64,000 bases of DNA from Apostichopus japonicus. Lineage: Eukaryota; Echinodermata; Holothuroidea; Aspidochirotida; Stichopodidae. The notes under the pieces were generated by a model. The model was given only the letters and a program-made list of their open reading frames with translations, did not search any database and had not been told where the DNA came from. The translations under genes were made by a program, and so were the position numbers. Shown piece after piece: positions 46,701-59,800 of the stretch; position 1 is the stretch's first letter, and each line of letters begins with the position of its first letter. Where the stretch lies: assembly GCF_037975245.1 (NCBI RefSeq), contig NC_092582.1, positions 21,538,577-21,602,576 of the forward strand, given 5' to 3'.

Positions 46701-49700
46701 CACCACTGGCTATTGCTTGGCTATACTGACCCTCTGTTTCTCCAGCTGGCCATACTTGTTGTAGAACTGTCTAGCCTGCTCTGAGAGTCTCTCCTGAAGT
46801 CTTTTAAGGTGAGCCTTGAGTACATCATCGATCACTAGAGGCGGAACCTCGGCGACTAACATCTCCAACTGCTCTAACTGCTCACGGAACTCTGTGATTG
46901 TAAACGGTATCCATCAAATAAAACCTTAACAACAACAAAAGTGAATACACTACAAACTGTATACAAACATGCGTCCATTCTGACCTTGGGTATCTCTCTC
47001 GGTCTAAGACATCTATGAGGCTATGACAATTTTTATGATCCTAAATAATGAGATAATTTACAATTTAAACAGTTTGATGTGTTTTCCATGAGCCAGTGTG
47101 ACATCAAATATTGTTCTAATTTATACTAAAGAAAGTAATAATAAAGTTAACATTTGATATCTCTGTCACCAATCGAGCTACAAAGATGACTGGGAGCTGG
47201 CAGAATGTGTTGACACCTCTTGTTTTGTATTGTATAGTTTCCAAGCCTCAGACTTGGTCATCATTAAATGTTTACACCATATAAATGAATATGCATACTT
47301 TAACATCATGAATAAGCATACTTTACCTTGCAAGCACTGGTTATGATACTCTTCAGCCTGGTTGTAATAAGACTGTAGTTTACTGACTATCACATCTGCA
47401 GAGGTCTCAAAGCTGTCGTGAATCGCCTGTGGTCGAGTCACATGCCTGCTTCCCTTTTGCTTGTAGTAAAGCTGAACAATAAGTTGAGAATATCAAGAAT
47501 ACATTAAAGACAAGACCCAGCAGGTGTTAGTAGTAATTGCCAATCTGGTTATGGGTGAGAATTGATTTTTCCTCTTGTTGTATTTTACATGTCAAGTTTT
47601 AATACACATTATTATATCTTCCATTAAGTTCCAACATAAACATGACATAACAGTTGTATATATGGGTTGATCATCTACTTACATCAGCAGTAGAGAGAAG
47701 TCCATCCAGAGAATCTTGTAGAATCCTCTTAACAACAGCCATGAAGTGTCTGCAGAGAAAAAAAAAAAAAAACATGATGAAAAGGCTCCCTGTGGGGTAG
47801 GAGATGATACCAGGACAATGACAATAATATTCTCCCCACTGTACATCAACTTAAACAGCCCCCTTCTCCCAATCCCCCCCCCACCCATGCTAATAGACCT
47901 ACACCATAGAAATTGAACTAGGAAGAATGCTGACACAGTGTTCTGCCGTATGTTTAAGCAGTGAAGCCTTGAAAAATGTGTGGGCGCTTTGCATTGTTCG
48001 ACAAAAAGCCAGATCATTTGTATGTCTTCACACATATATTGTGCATTCGACTTTGGAACTGAATTTGAGTTTACCCGTTCTTTCGAAAGAGTGGGTGGAA
48101 TTTTCACAACAGAGACATGTTATGGCAACCAGAGTGGTCACTACTATACTCCTGACTCAAGAACCAACTTTGAAAACTTTTTTTTCCCGCCTCTAACTTG
48201 AGCAAGTGGAGCGTTTTATGCATCTTTTATCGTCTGGAAAGTGTCATTTCCGATATCTGAGAGGCACATGGCAAACATTTTTCTTGCTTGTATTATTTTA
48301 CTGCTCCACTCAGATAGTGTCATAGTTGTTCCTGGGAAATGCCATGAAAAAGAACCCGAACCCTCCCCCCCCCCCTGCCTTAACCTACTTTTGTGTAATA
48401 CTTCCATATTAGTCTGTGCATGCAGTTTTCAGTTTAATGTTAATGTTGCAAAGTGGGTAGTAGTTTATGCAGGATAGCAGATCCCACCTTATGAAGTGAG
48501 AGTACAAAAAGATTGATGCGGAATGTTTACATTCAGTCAAAGTCATCAAAGGATGAGATGTTAGCACGAATAGTGGCTTGAGTGTGTCGTTTAGCCTACA
48601 CACCTTTGTCCGAACGTGGTTATAGTGAATATCATTAGGCCTTAAAATCATAGTTGAATAAATGTAGGCAAATAGCCTATAAAGTTACTGTCCAGAACAT
48701 ACCTGGCTAGGCTGAGTAGGCTTTGGCCTACCTCAAACTTAGATTAATTGGATAGCCCTATATTGCTTATGCCCTTTTGCCACATTTACAGTGTTGGGAA
48801 TATGTTGCAAATGAAGGATGTGTTTGAACATTTGTACAATTCTAGATATGTTAATAGACTGAAATATTCTAGGCTTAAGTTATGACCTAGGCTAACCTAT
48901 GTTAGACTAAGGCCAAGGCTACGTACATAGGCCTAAGGAAGGCAAAGCCTATTTTCGTAGTATGAATTGTTAGTGATAAGCACAGGACATCATAAACGTC
49001 ATCCCATGTTATTCTGGCATGTAGATCTATCGTTAGGGATACAGTTTTTAGTAAAATTAGGTGGTGATAATTGTTGTCATGTCATTCTTCCCACTTAAAA
49101 TTTCTATGACCTACAAACATAGAGCAGAAATAACACTGCAATCACATTCTCCCTTCATTCCCCATCTTAAACAACCACCTCCTTCCCTGCTCCCTCCCCC
49201 TCTACCAATAGACCTACACATATAGAGCATAAATAACACTGCAATCACATTCTCCCTTCATTCCCCATCTTAAGCAACCCCCTCCTTCCCTGCTCCCTCC
49301 CCCTCTACCAATAGACCTACACATATAGAGCATAAATAACACTGCAATCACATTCTCCCTTCATTCCCCATCTTAAGCAACCCCCTCCTTCCCTGCTCCC
49401 TCCCCCTCTACCAATAGACCTACACATATAGAGCATAAATAACACTGCAATCACATCCTCTCCTCATTCCCCATCTTAAACAACCCCCTCCTTCCCTGCT
49501 CCCTCCCCCTCTACCAATAGACCTTCACACTTAGAGCCACAGAAATAACACTACAATCACATCCTCTTCTCAATCCCCATCTTAAGCAGCCCCCTCCTGC
49601 CCGCCCCCTTCTCCCTCTGCCAATATTAAACTCACTTGTCTCTTTCCAGTTTCTCACCAAAGATATAATACTTTGGATCAAACTTTAAGTTGGTATCTTT

Positions 49701-50798
49701 CTTTCGGATCATACTGTATAAACGAAACAGAAAAAATGGAGAAGAGATTGACCTAAAAACTAGTTGTTGACATGCAGACAAGCAATATATGCCTTCATCA
49801 CCCAAAGGAATGATACAGGCACATCTCAACAATAAATGTCAGTTGTTATAAAAATGCTAGCAAATATTATGAAATAATCCCAAAATTCTTGCATGAACAG
49901 ATAATCCTTCTCTCTTTGAAACTCTTTCATATCTTGAAATCCATTTCAATTATACAATGACATATGAATATACACATATGAATAAACACAACATGAATAA
50001 ACACATATGAACACATATGAATAAACACATATGAACACATATGAATAAACACACTCTTGAACAAAACAGTAATTTTTTTTGTCTGAAATATAGACTATTG
50101 ACTGAGGTCCCTGGCATGGAAGTAGGGTGAAGAACACTTAGCTAGCAGTACCAGAATGTTATTGTTCTTGGAAGGTTTGTAGTGTAACAGTACAAATGAT
50201 AACAGAGTTCCTTCATATCTAAAAGCCAATAAAACTATCAATAACAATAGCTGAGGCTGGTTCTCACCCAGACCCACTCCTCTTGGTGGGGTTACTGTCT
50301 AGGCTGAGAGAGGTGCTCCGTTTCACCAACGGTCTCCTCTCTTTCTCTGATGTTCTTCCTGGTGTTCTCACTATAGCCTTGGCTCTGCTATCTTCTATCA
50401 GTAAAGATGCTGGATTAGTGCCTGTCCTGTTCCCTGACACTATCTGCTTATCGGAGTCATCGCAATCAGAAGAAGAAGGAACCTTCTGTGATCTAGAAAA
50501 GATCAACAGAGTATGAAATAATCAAAACTAACACTGGGATATTAAGAACTTACTAGCCCCCCCCCACCCCCCTCTCACCACTGGTCAATTCCCTTGTATT
50601 GTTAGTTGTGTAGTGTGGACAGTGTTGGATTGTTGCATCAAAATTCAGTATCAGCATACAAAAATGGATATTAGGTTTATTCTTTTTCATTTTTTTTTCC
50701 ATTTATTTCCAGTATAAATATACATATTTATAAACAGGACATCAAAAGTGAGTACGTCATAAGGAAATGTTATTTTAAAATGTTACTGTACAAAAACA

Positions 50799-50838
<40 letters not shown>

Positions 50839-53800
50839 AAATGTACAAGTGCAGCTGTCTACAACTGGTTATACAATTGGTTATACCAAAATGTACAAGT
50901 GCAGCTGTCTACAACTGGTTATACAATTGGTTATACCAAAATGTACAAGTGCAGCTGTCTACAACTGGTTATACAATTGGTTATACCAATCAGTACAACT
51001 AGTCTTCAAATGACTATATCCTGACTATCTACTATATCTACTATATCTACTATGACTATATCTACTTCAAATGACTTTATTGTAAGTTGCGCTATATAAC
51101 AACTGTTTATTATGATTATTATATCATTTTCCCTTTTGAAAATTGAATGAGAAGGGGTTGATTGGATAAATAATGCACCTTGATACTTACACAAGTATAT
51201 TCTTGATCAGAAGCACTGCAGAGTCCTCCACTGGGACCTTACTCTTCTGTCCTGTAGAGATAATGACTACAGGTGCCTGACCTTGCACAGTCTGACCTTT
51301 GCCCTCTGTACTGAAACCGACTTTTGCGAGTGTTACAGCGTGGTGCTTGGATGCTGCTTTACGGCAATTTAGAACAGTTGCTCTACCTTCGAAAGCAGTG
51401 AAGATGGAAGGCAGGGATGCTAGCAACTGATCTGAAGTGATTTGCTGCAAATTAAATAGATAAAATCTCTTAAGGTTATTTTAAAGAGGTAATCTAATAT
51501 TTAATTGTGCATGCTTTACATTTCAGTCCATTTCATTTATTTGTTTCTTCACAATATAAATACAGAGAAGTTAACTAAGTGACAAAACATATAAACAGCA
51601 TGGAAAATTGTGAAAGGAAGCACTCCAAAAGACCCAGAGGGCTTGTCTAGTAGAGCGCTCCCATAAGTACATAGAGAGAACAATACAAGTAAACAGTAAC
51701 ACTTATATCCACCCACACATCAACCCAATACGTAAAACCCACCCACCCCACCCTCACCACCCACAATACATATATATACACATATGCATACATACACAAT
51801 TGAATACAAATACACACACGCAAATATACACATATATATAAATATATGCATATACATTTTGTACTGTAGCTACAATTTTTAACTTTGTTCAGATCACTTA
51901 CTTCATGTGATTCACATAATTTATACATGAGCATTTTTTCATGTTCAAAAATTATGCATTATTTGTCATGTTTTACCTCTTTATCTAGATTAGGTTGTTT
52001 GCAGGCATCCACCCTCCTCTCCAGGGTATTCAGGTGCCGCATCAGATCCTGGGCCTTGGAGTTACTCTCTGCAACCTCTCCCTTGATCTTAACCTGAGTG
52101 TTGGTCAACCATCTCGTTAACTTCTCGATGAATGTCAGGTCAAAGAGGTGATTCTTGAACCTGTTTAAGACAACAACAACAACAAAACCAACCTTCACAA
52201 TATTTGACTAGTAAGTGGTCTACCTGGGCAGATAACCATACTAGTATAGATTCACTATAATATCTGACACACTGAAAGTAGTGTTGCCTAGGTTTCTCAA
52301 AATACAACAGAAAAGGTTTGGCAACAGCTCAAGAAAAGCCTTGCATATTACAACTTACAAAAAACTATCAATTTGTTATATAAACTGTTTTACTATTTGT
52401 TTAGTAATAATATAGTCAATATAGCATTTGCATTAGTAGAGCTTTATTACCTATCTTCAAATTTGTTTGCAATCTCAGTGGCCTGTTCAAGTCGTCTGGT
52501 TTCCATTCCCTCTAGGTCGGCCATCACAAAGCCCTCGGCAGAATCAATCTTATTGGCCAATTTCTCCAGTTTCTTCTTATGGGTGTCAACTTCCTCTGGG
52601 GAGAAGTTACCTCCATCGGAAAACAATCTGAAATCAAAAATGTTAACGCACATCAAAAGGAAATCATTTATTGTTTCAACAGTGTCTAGATACGGTACTA
52701 ACCCAACTATCTTCAAAGGTTTAGTTTTCACTTTGACTCTCGGATGAAGCTTTTTATTTCTCATTACTGGATTTGATTTGTAAATAACTAAATAAGTAGG
52801 ACAACTGACAAGGGAATTGTAAATATATTCAAGTCAATGATCGAGCAATGGATCGCAAAACGGTTTAAATTTGGTCCTGTTCTTAGCTATCCAGTGCAAT
52901 GTATGTTCTTAATACCCTCATACATCGTACACAATTCTGATATTGAACACTTTTGTTGTTTTCTTCAATCACAGTTTAGAGAGGGAATAATTCTCTTGAA
53001 ACTTACTTAAATGACTTGATAAACCTGGCATTAGACTCTCTCAGCATCTGGAGTGTCTGGTCTAGGTACTGTCTGAATTTCCTCAAAGACACTCGAATAA
53101 CTTCCATGTGGGACTCGACCTTGGTGCTGACCTGCTGTGATAGTGAGAGGAGCCTGTTGAAAGATAAAAACATCATATATGAGAGATTCATTAACACACA
53201 CAAACACACACATATATGTTAAATATCACAGTTAGAAGAGACAACCCATTATTAGATGAAGCCAACATCTATCCTGGATGCCCTGATATAGGTGTACTGT
53301 ATGGGGTTTTTTGTATTCTACTAGCATACAACCACATCTTGTTCTATACTTATGTAATGTGACATTATATTTGTTCAGAATTCTGGGGATATTCATGTTG
53401 AGCCCCCTCCCCTCCCATGCTGGCATCAAGGGTAGATAACAATTACACTGGAAACTGGGGACATCTGGTCACCTAACCATATTATATAATAACATATGCC
53501 CCGGGGACATCTGGTCACCTTACCACACCATATATATACCATATGACCTGTTCCCAGATACCTACGTTGCTGATTTTGTAGCTGTTTCAAAGGAGCCTTC
53601 CATGAGGTCCACCTGTTTCTGGAATTTCTCTACCAGGACTTCATGTTCCTGCTGCATGGAGGTGAAGCCTGTCTTGATTTCATTCAGGGCTGTACTCACT
53701 CCCTTAGAGTGCTGTGTGACCCTGTCCTGGTGGAGAAGGAGCTCTGCCCCACGTACATTGTGGATGTCCTTCTCTATCCGCTGGCAACGTGGATTATGAA

Positions 53801-56800
53801 GATGCAGTCTTAGATCTAACTCACTATTCAGCTCCTCTAACTGTACATAGAGAGAATAAAATGGCAGTTACTGGCACTCCAACTGTGTAACAGGATGAGT
53901 AGCTGTATTACAATTAGCAAAACATGACAAACATTATCCAACCCAACATTCTCATTCTAATTTTCTGAGTGAACATGTGGTTTTGGATTCCAGAAACTCC
54001 CAGTATAACACATATATTACTGACATGGTCTTCCAACCCACAGACTGAAACTCTCAATAGAACACATATATTACTGACATGGTCTACCAACCCACAGACT
54101 GAAACTCTCAATAAAACACATATCTTACTGACATGGTCTACCAACCCACAGCTATGAAAGATGATATTAAACCATACCTTGGCTGCCACAACACTGTTTG
54201 CACTCATTTTTGCCTGTTGGGTCCAATCTTCCAAATGATTCAAGAACTCAATGCGCAATCTGAAAATGAACCAGTGTTAAGTACACTTTAATGAAAAATA
54301 ATGAAATTTTCTTTTTCATATTTCACAACAATGGTAAGAATTACTTTCTATAAACTACAAAAAAACACTATTTAATAGATGCCAGACTATGTGTCCTCTA
54401 ACATTAAACACACACAATATTTATATAAACTGTCAAACAGCTGCCCAAAACATCTATCGATACTTAAAAGAACATGAACAGTCTGCCCAGTGACAAGTAT
54501 AACTGAGGAATGAGACTTCTATTAAGGGATTACTGCAGTAATGTTAGCACAACTATCAGTTGGAAGTAAAACAAAGAAATACAAAGTCTAAATGTTTAGA
54601 AAAAATTTACCCCCTCCTCTGCCAAGAAAATATGCTGAACTTTTGGAAAAGCATCTAAGTAAATTTTCTAACTTCAGATTTCATTTTCCATTTATGATCA
54701 CTTACACCAGGGTTTCCCTAATTTTATCCCCCCACGAACCCTGTCAGAGTTGTCCACGAACCCCCAACTTTTCAAGACACAATCTGAGTCATTATTATAC
54801 TATAATACGCATAACAGCCTGTGTCTGTTTCATAATTCAGTTATTTATCACATGCACGGTACGGTACTACTATAGCAACATATGCGAAAAGAGTTTGTCG
54901 ATATGTACGACTTTTGTACATTACTAAATTATATGATATATCAGATTTAGTTCAACAAAAAGTACTCTAGTTTTGACTTTCAGAAACGTCTCATGAACCC
55001 CCTGGGATGGACTCATGCACCCCCTGGGGGTTCATGCACCCCAGTTAGGGAACCCCTGACTTACACTTTTCTAAGGTCCTGAAACAAAGACTCTGGAATG
55101 ATGACATTCTTGATGTAGTCTGCTACCTCATCCTCCCCCGTCTCCTGACCCTCGGTCATGAATGCCGCATCGCCAGTCCTCTCAGAGTCCCCTTCTGCTA
55201 AGCCCTGTTCCCCTGCTACAGTCAGCACATAGAAGGTAGTACCCTTAGAGGTAGACAGGACCTCCTTGACTGCCATAGGTACAGGACTAGGGACGGAGGA
55301 GAGGGAGGACTCTCGGCCTGTCACACTCACATTAACACTCTGCATAGAGAAACATTTAACAAATCATTTACAACAGACATGTTAAGCGATCAAATAACAT
55401 TTATCTTAATATAGAACTCATAAATTATACAAACGTTACTTTTGTAGATATAGTTTCTGTTCATGGCACTGCTATGGAGATTGAAAATATAAGAGTCACA
55501 TGAGTGGAATAAGTGCTTTTGCAAACTGGTGGAAACTTGGTTGAGAAGGGTTGAGAAACAGATTCTCCATCATGTGGGTTAAGTGATGAAAAGAAACTGA
55601 ACATACATATCCACCTTTACTATATTGAGGGGATCGCTTTGTTGAAATTTAGTGTCATCTGATGTTGAGAGAGAGAGAGAGTAAAATTTTATAGTCACTT
55701 GAAACAGATGATAAAAAGGGTGGATAGAATATCTGCATACTGTTAATAGGACTGATGAAGGAAGAATGCTGTCTTGACTTTAAGGAAAAGTTAGCTGAAG
55801 CCTGTATGAGAGGTTTTTAAATGGAATGGTGAGTTAAAAGGCAACACTTACTCTGCGGTAAGCAGTCTTCCATTTATGCTTCATTTGAATGGTGCTCTAA
55901 GGTGCAAGGGTGAGTAGGTAAAGATGATAATGAGCGGTGTAGAGGAACATGACAGAGAGAGAGAGAAGATGATATGATAAACATGCAAAGGTGAGTATGG
56001 CTGCTACATAGGATTTACATATATATATTTATTTTTTATCATCAGGATTTACATAGATATTAGGAAGTGTAAGCTCAGAGGTTAACGCCGGTGCCTTTCA
56101 TCATAAGGTCCCGAGTTTGAGTCACTCCAAGATTAATATATGTTATCCAGTTACAGAGTTGTTGACAATTGACAATTCATAATCATGGACGTTAAAATAT
56201 GAATCTAAGAGACTGACTTCGGTCAGTTTGCGGCTTTAATAAGCCAATGATGGCTTCTTCGCGAGTTCCTGCTTGCAGGAGGATATAAAATACATACAAT
56301 ACAAAAGTCACAGACAGATGTACATTTACAAGTTACAAAGCAATAATTCCATTATTCTCTCCAACCCCAACCCAACTTTGCAAAACATCTCAGCATACAT
56401 AAGAAATCTACAGAGGTCAAATATTCTAATAAGTAGCCATAGTATTATAGCATCAAGAAAACATGGTTTTAAAGAGCACATAGAACAATGTGTAATTTGT
56501 AAACGACAGTCATTACACAAGCATTACCATGGTGATATTGTGTGTGGGTTACTGTCAAACCTAGTGTATCTATGCTTGATGTTAGATGGTATCCCCCCCC
56601 TGTTGTGCAAACCTATCATTCTATAATGTTAAATAATGTTAAATAAGGAAAACTACATAGCAGATGCTGACACACTTATGACACAGATGCAACAGAGTCC
56701 AAATTCCACACATTACTTGCTTTTGCTTCCAACAAACAGATTATCCTAAAGAAAAGTAAAGGCACTGAAAGATAAATGATGATACTATTCAAATTAATAC

Positions 56801-59800
56801 TGATCCAACCTGCATGTGCTATGTGCCAGTTGTATGTAATGGTGCATGATTTTTGGATGCGATCTTGTTTCAGACTTTCATATCCTCAAAAAATATGTCA
56901 GATTTATTCTCAGCACTGATGTTTCAGAAGAACATGACTCACTGCGGCTTGAAAGTTGCAAAGGAAAATAAAGAACTTACAGATCCGGTTGAATGTACGC
57001 TGGGTGGTCTGTTGGGCCCATCATGATCCCCGGGGTGGGGAGATGTGTGTGGTTGGGGTGTTCTCCTTTTAACTTTCTTCTGTTTTGTTTTGTTGTTCTC
57101 GTCCTTCTTGTCACCGACTGTCCCTTTACCTTGCTTTTGTCGCTCCTACATGCACAATCAGATGGAAACGATGAGAAACAATAAATCAAGATTTCTTTTT
57201 TGCCAACGGAAAAGATTGTTCATCCCTTTCAGTAACACCTTACCATTTTCACTTATGATCTTCCATGATCATCTGCCAATCATATTCGCTTTTCAATGCA
57301 AATTACACATTGTTTAATTACAGTTTGAAGATGTTGCAAGACTGTTGTCGCAAGACCATTGTTATATGAGGACAGTAAGGCCCCTCCCCTCTCCATTAAA
57401 ATACAATACGGCATGTGACTCTGTAGGTGTCAGCAGATATAATACATTAGCATAATTAATCCATTTCACTCTTCAGTTAATTCACTGTTACATACTATAT
57501 CCCACTACATACTGTACTAGTCCACACCCTCGCGCTGTTAATTAACAAACACTACATATTCTGGGTTATATATGATATTCTCCTAACTTAATATCATCTT
57601 TATGAAGTACTTAGCATTTGTTCTAAAAGGGCATAGGCAAGGAAAGAAGATTAGTGTTAGTTAAAGAGGAAAGACCTTCCCAAAATAATTTCCAGTTCAG
57701 TCATTGATTTTGTGTAATAACTTTTTCTGTATTAAAAAAGACAGTGTAGATTCACTGAAGGATGTCATGTTTTTCAGAGGATTCTCTAATATTTATTTGC
57801 ATAGAGTAGGTTTAAGATTCTGGTAGTTTGTTGAGAAAGCCACCAGATATTTTATTCCAATGAATCCAGCTACTAATATATACGAACATACCCCTCTATT
57901 AACAAAATACACACAGCTTCCATTAACGGAACTTCCGGCAAGGCAATTGGTAACTTACTATAAAGATGTCTCTTAGAATAGAGTTAATATAAATAATATA
58001 ACGCTAAATCACAAAAAGTATCAAAGTGCTTAACAAATCACAAAAACGATAAAAAAGGAAATAAATACAGTGAAAGCAAATAATAACCTTAACAAAATAA
58101 TCCTAAAATACCAACACAAAAAAAAAGAGTAAACAAGAATAAGAGGTTATTAAAAATACAACAGGAGGTTAATAACAAAAAAAAAACAATAGGAGGTTAT
58201 AAAAGTACAATAAGAGGTTATAACAAACAAGATATAATTTAAAGTTTCGTCATGCCAATTGATGAGGGTGACACCCAATTAAACACTACACAAACAGCAT
58301 TACAAACAGTTTTCAACATGTTTCATATGAGACATGCCTTTTGCTTGTCCTCATCGCTTGAACATCTTTCCTCCTTATACACGGATTTGACCTAATCTAA
58401 CATATGAATACTTCCACAGAAAACAAAAACATAAGAAATTTATTCTTCTTACGGAGGGATGTATGCGATCGACTTCATAGAATTTACAGACCGCTGCATC
58501 GTAACGCAAGACTTCAGTCTGTACACTGTCTGGGTACGCTTGGACGATATTCTGCTGATCGATGTGAAAATGGTCATAGCTAAAACGAAAAAGGAAAACA
58601 AAAAAGATTGAAGCTTTTCAAAACCTACAAAAATTTACACAACCACTGAAATGTAGTATACATAAGTGTTTGGATCAAACTTGACAATTACTTCTTCTAT
58701 TCTTGCTGCTGGGAAAGTAACACTATCTTCTCTTTGCCATGATATTTATCTATGATATGAGTTTTAAGGTTAGAACCCCAACTTCATTAATTCACAATAA
58801 TATACAATGCAGTGTAATGAAGTTCAACAGTTTGTTCCATTCTAGGCTTCAGAATCAATTAGCGTGGCCGGTATTTACTAACCTGGCTGTGCGTAGCCTA
58901 TACTGTATACCTGGGTGCCATGCTATGACATATGGATGCTAGAAGTAGATTTTACACCCCATCAGAACCAAGACACCTGCAGGGGGAAGGCCTCTAAAAT
59001 TCCAGCTATTTACTGGCTCAATGCCAGTGGATTTTAGGGTTGCCAGTAGCAAAAAAAAAGGCACAGGGCTATTCTCTGCACAGTAGTCATAAAGACCAAC
59101 ACATGCAGCTAACAAAAACAAACATGAAATTTAGCTTATAAGGAACGAGACAAAACAATCAAACTAATATCAAATCGACCACAAAACTGAAAGTTAGATA
59201 ATTTTTAGCAGAAATGTCGGTATTGATCAATTACGCCTTCATCGATATATTATCTGTCTCTTTTGCTTCTTCTTTATCTTCCAGAATCTCCTACAACATT
59301 GAGATTGTTCTAATTACATTTTTTATGTTTCTCCTTGTTTGTCTGGTCTTCTGGTCACCCTGCCTCTCTTAACACTCCTTGTTAAATGCCTCTTATTTTC
59401 TTTGCAGAGCTGAAGCAGTCTGTATGCGTGTATGTATGTATGTATTTTAGATCCTCCTGCAAGCAGGAATTCGCGAAGAAGCCATTATTGGCTTATCAAA
59501 GCCGCTAGCTGACCAAAGTCAGTCTCTTAGATTCATATTTAACGTCCATGATTATAAATTGTCAATTGTCAACAACTCTGTAACTGGACAACATACATTG
59601 ATCTTGGAGTGACTCAAACTCGGGACCTTATGATTGAAAGGCACCGGCGTTAACCACTGAGCTATATATATGTCCTTTAAAAATCTGCACTATTAATTTA
59701 ATATCTACCTTTCCTTGATGCTGTCCAGTAAATCCACAGCTTTTTCTAACGATTTTTGAAGTGATTCTTTGCTGCTCTCTTGCCTCAGCCTATCTAGAAC

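Noticed and set aside
53914..54258. Minus-strand frame with repeated LVDHVSNICVLLRVSVCG
   Set aside because: It is a read-through of the 54-bp tandem repeat joined to a real CCDC180 exon. The true exon ends at 54178 at a donor.
58945..59120. Imperfect palindrome around 'ctaaaattccag' and 'ctggattttag'-like sequence, possibly another element
   Set aside because: No matching flanking duplication or second copy was seen in the window.
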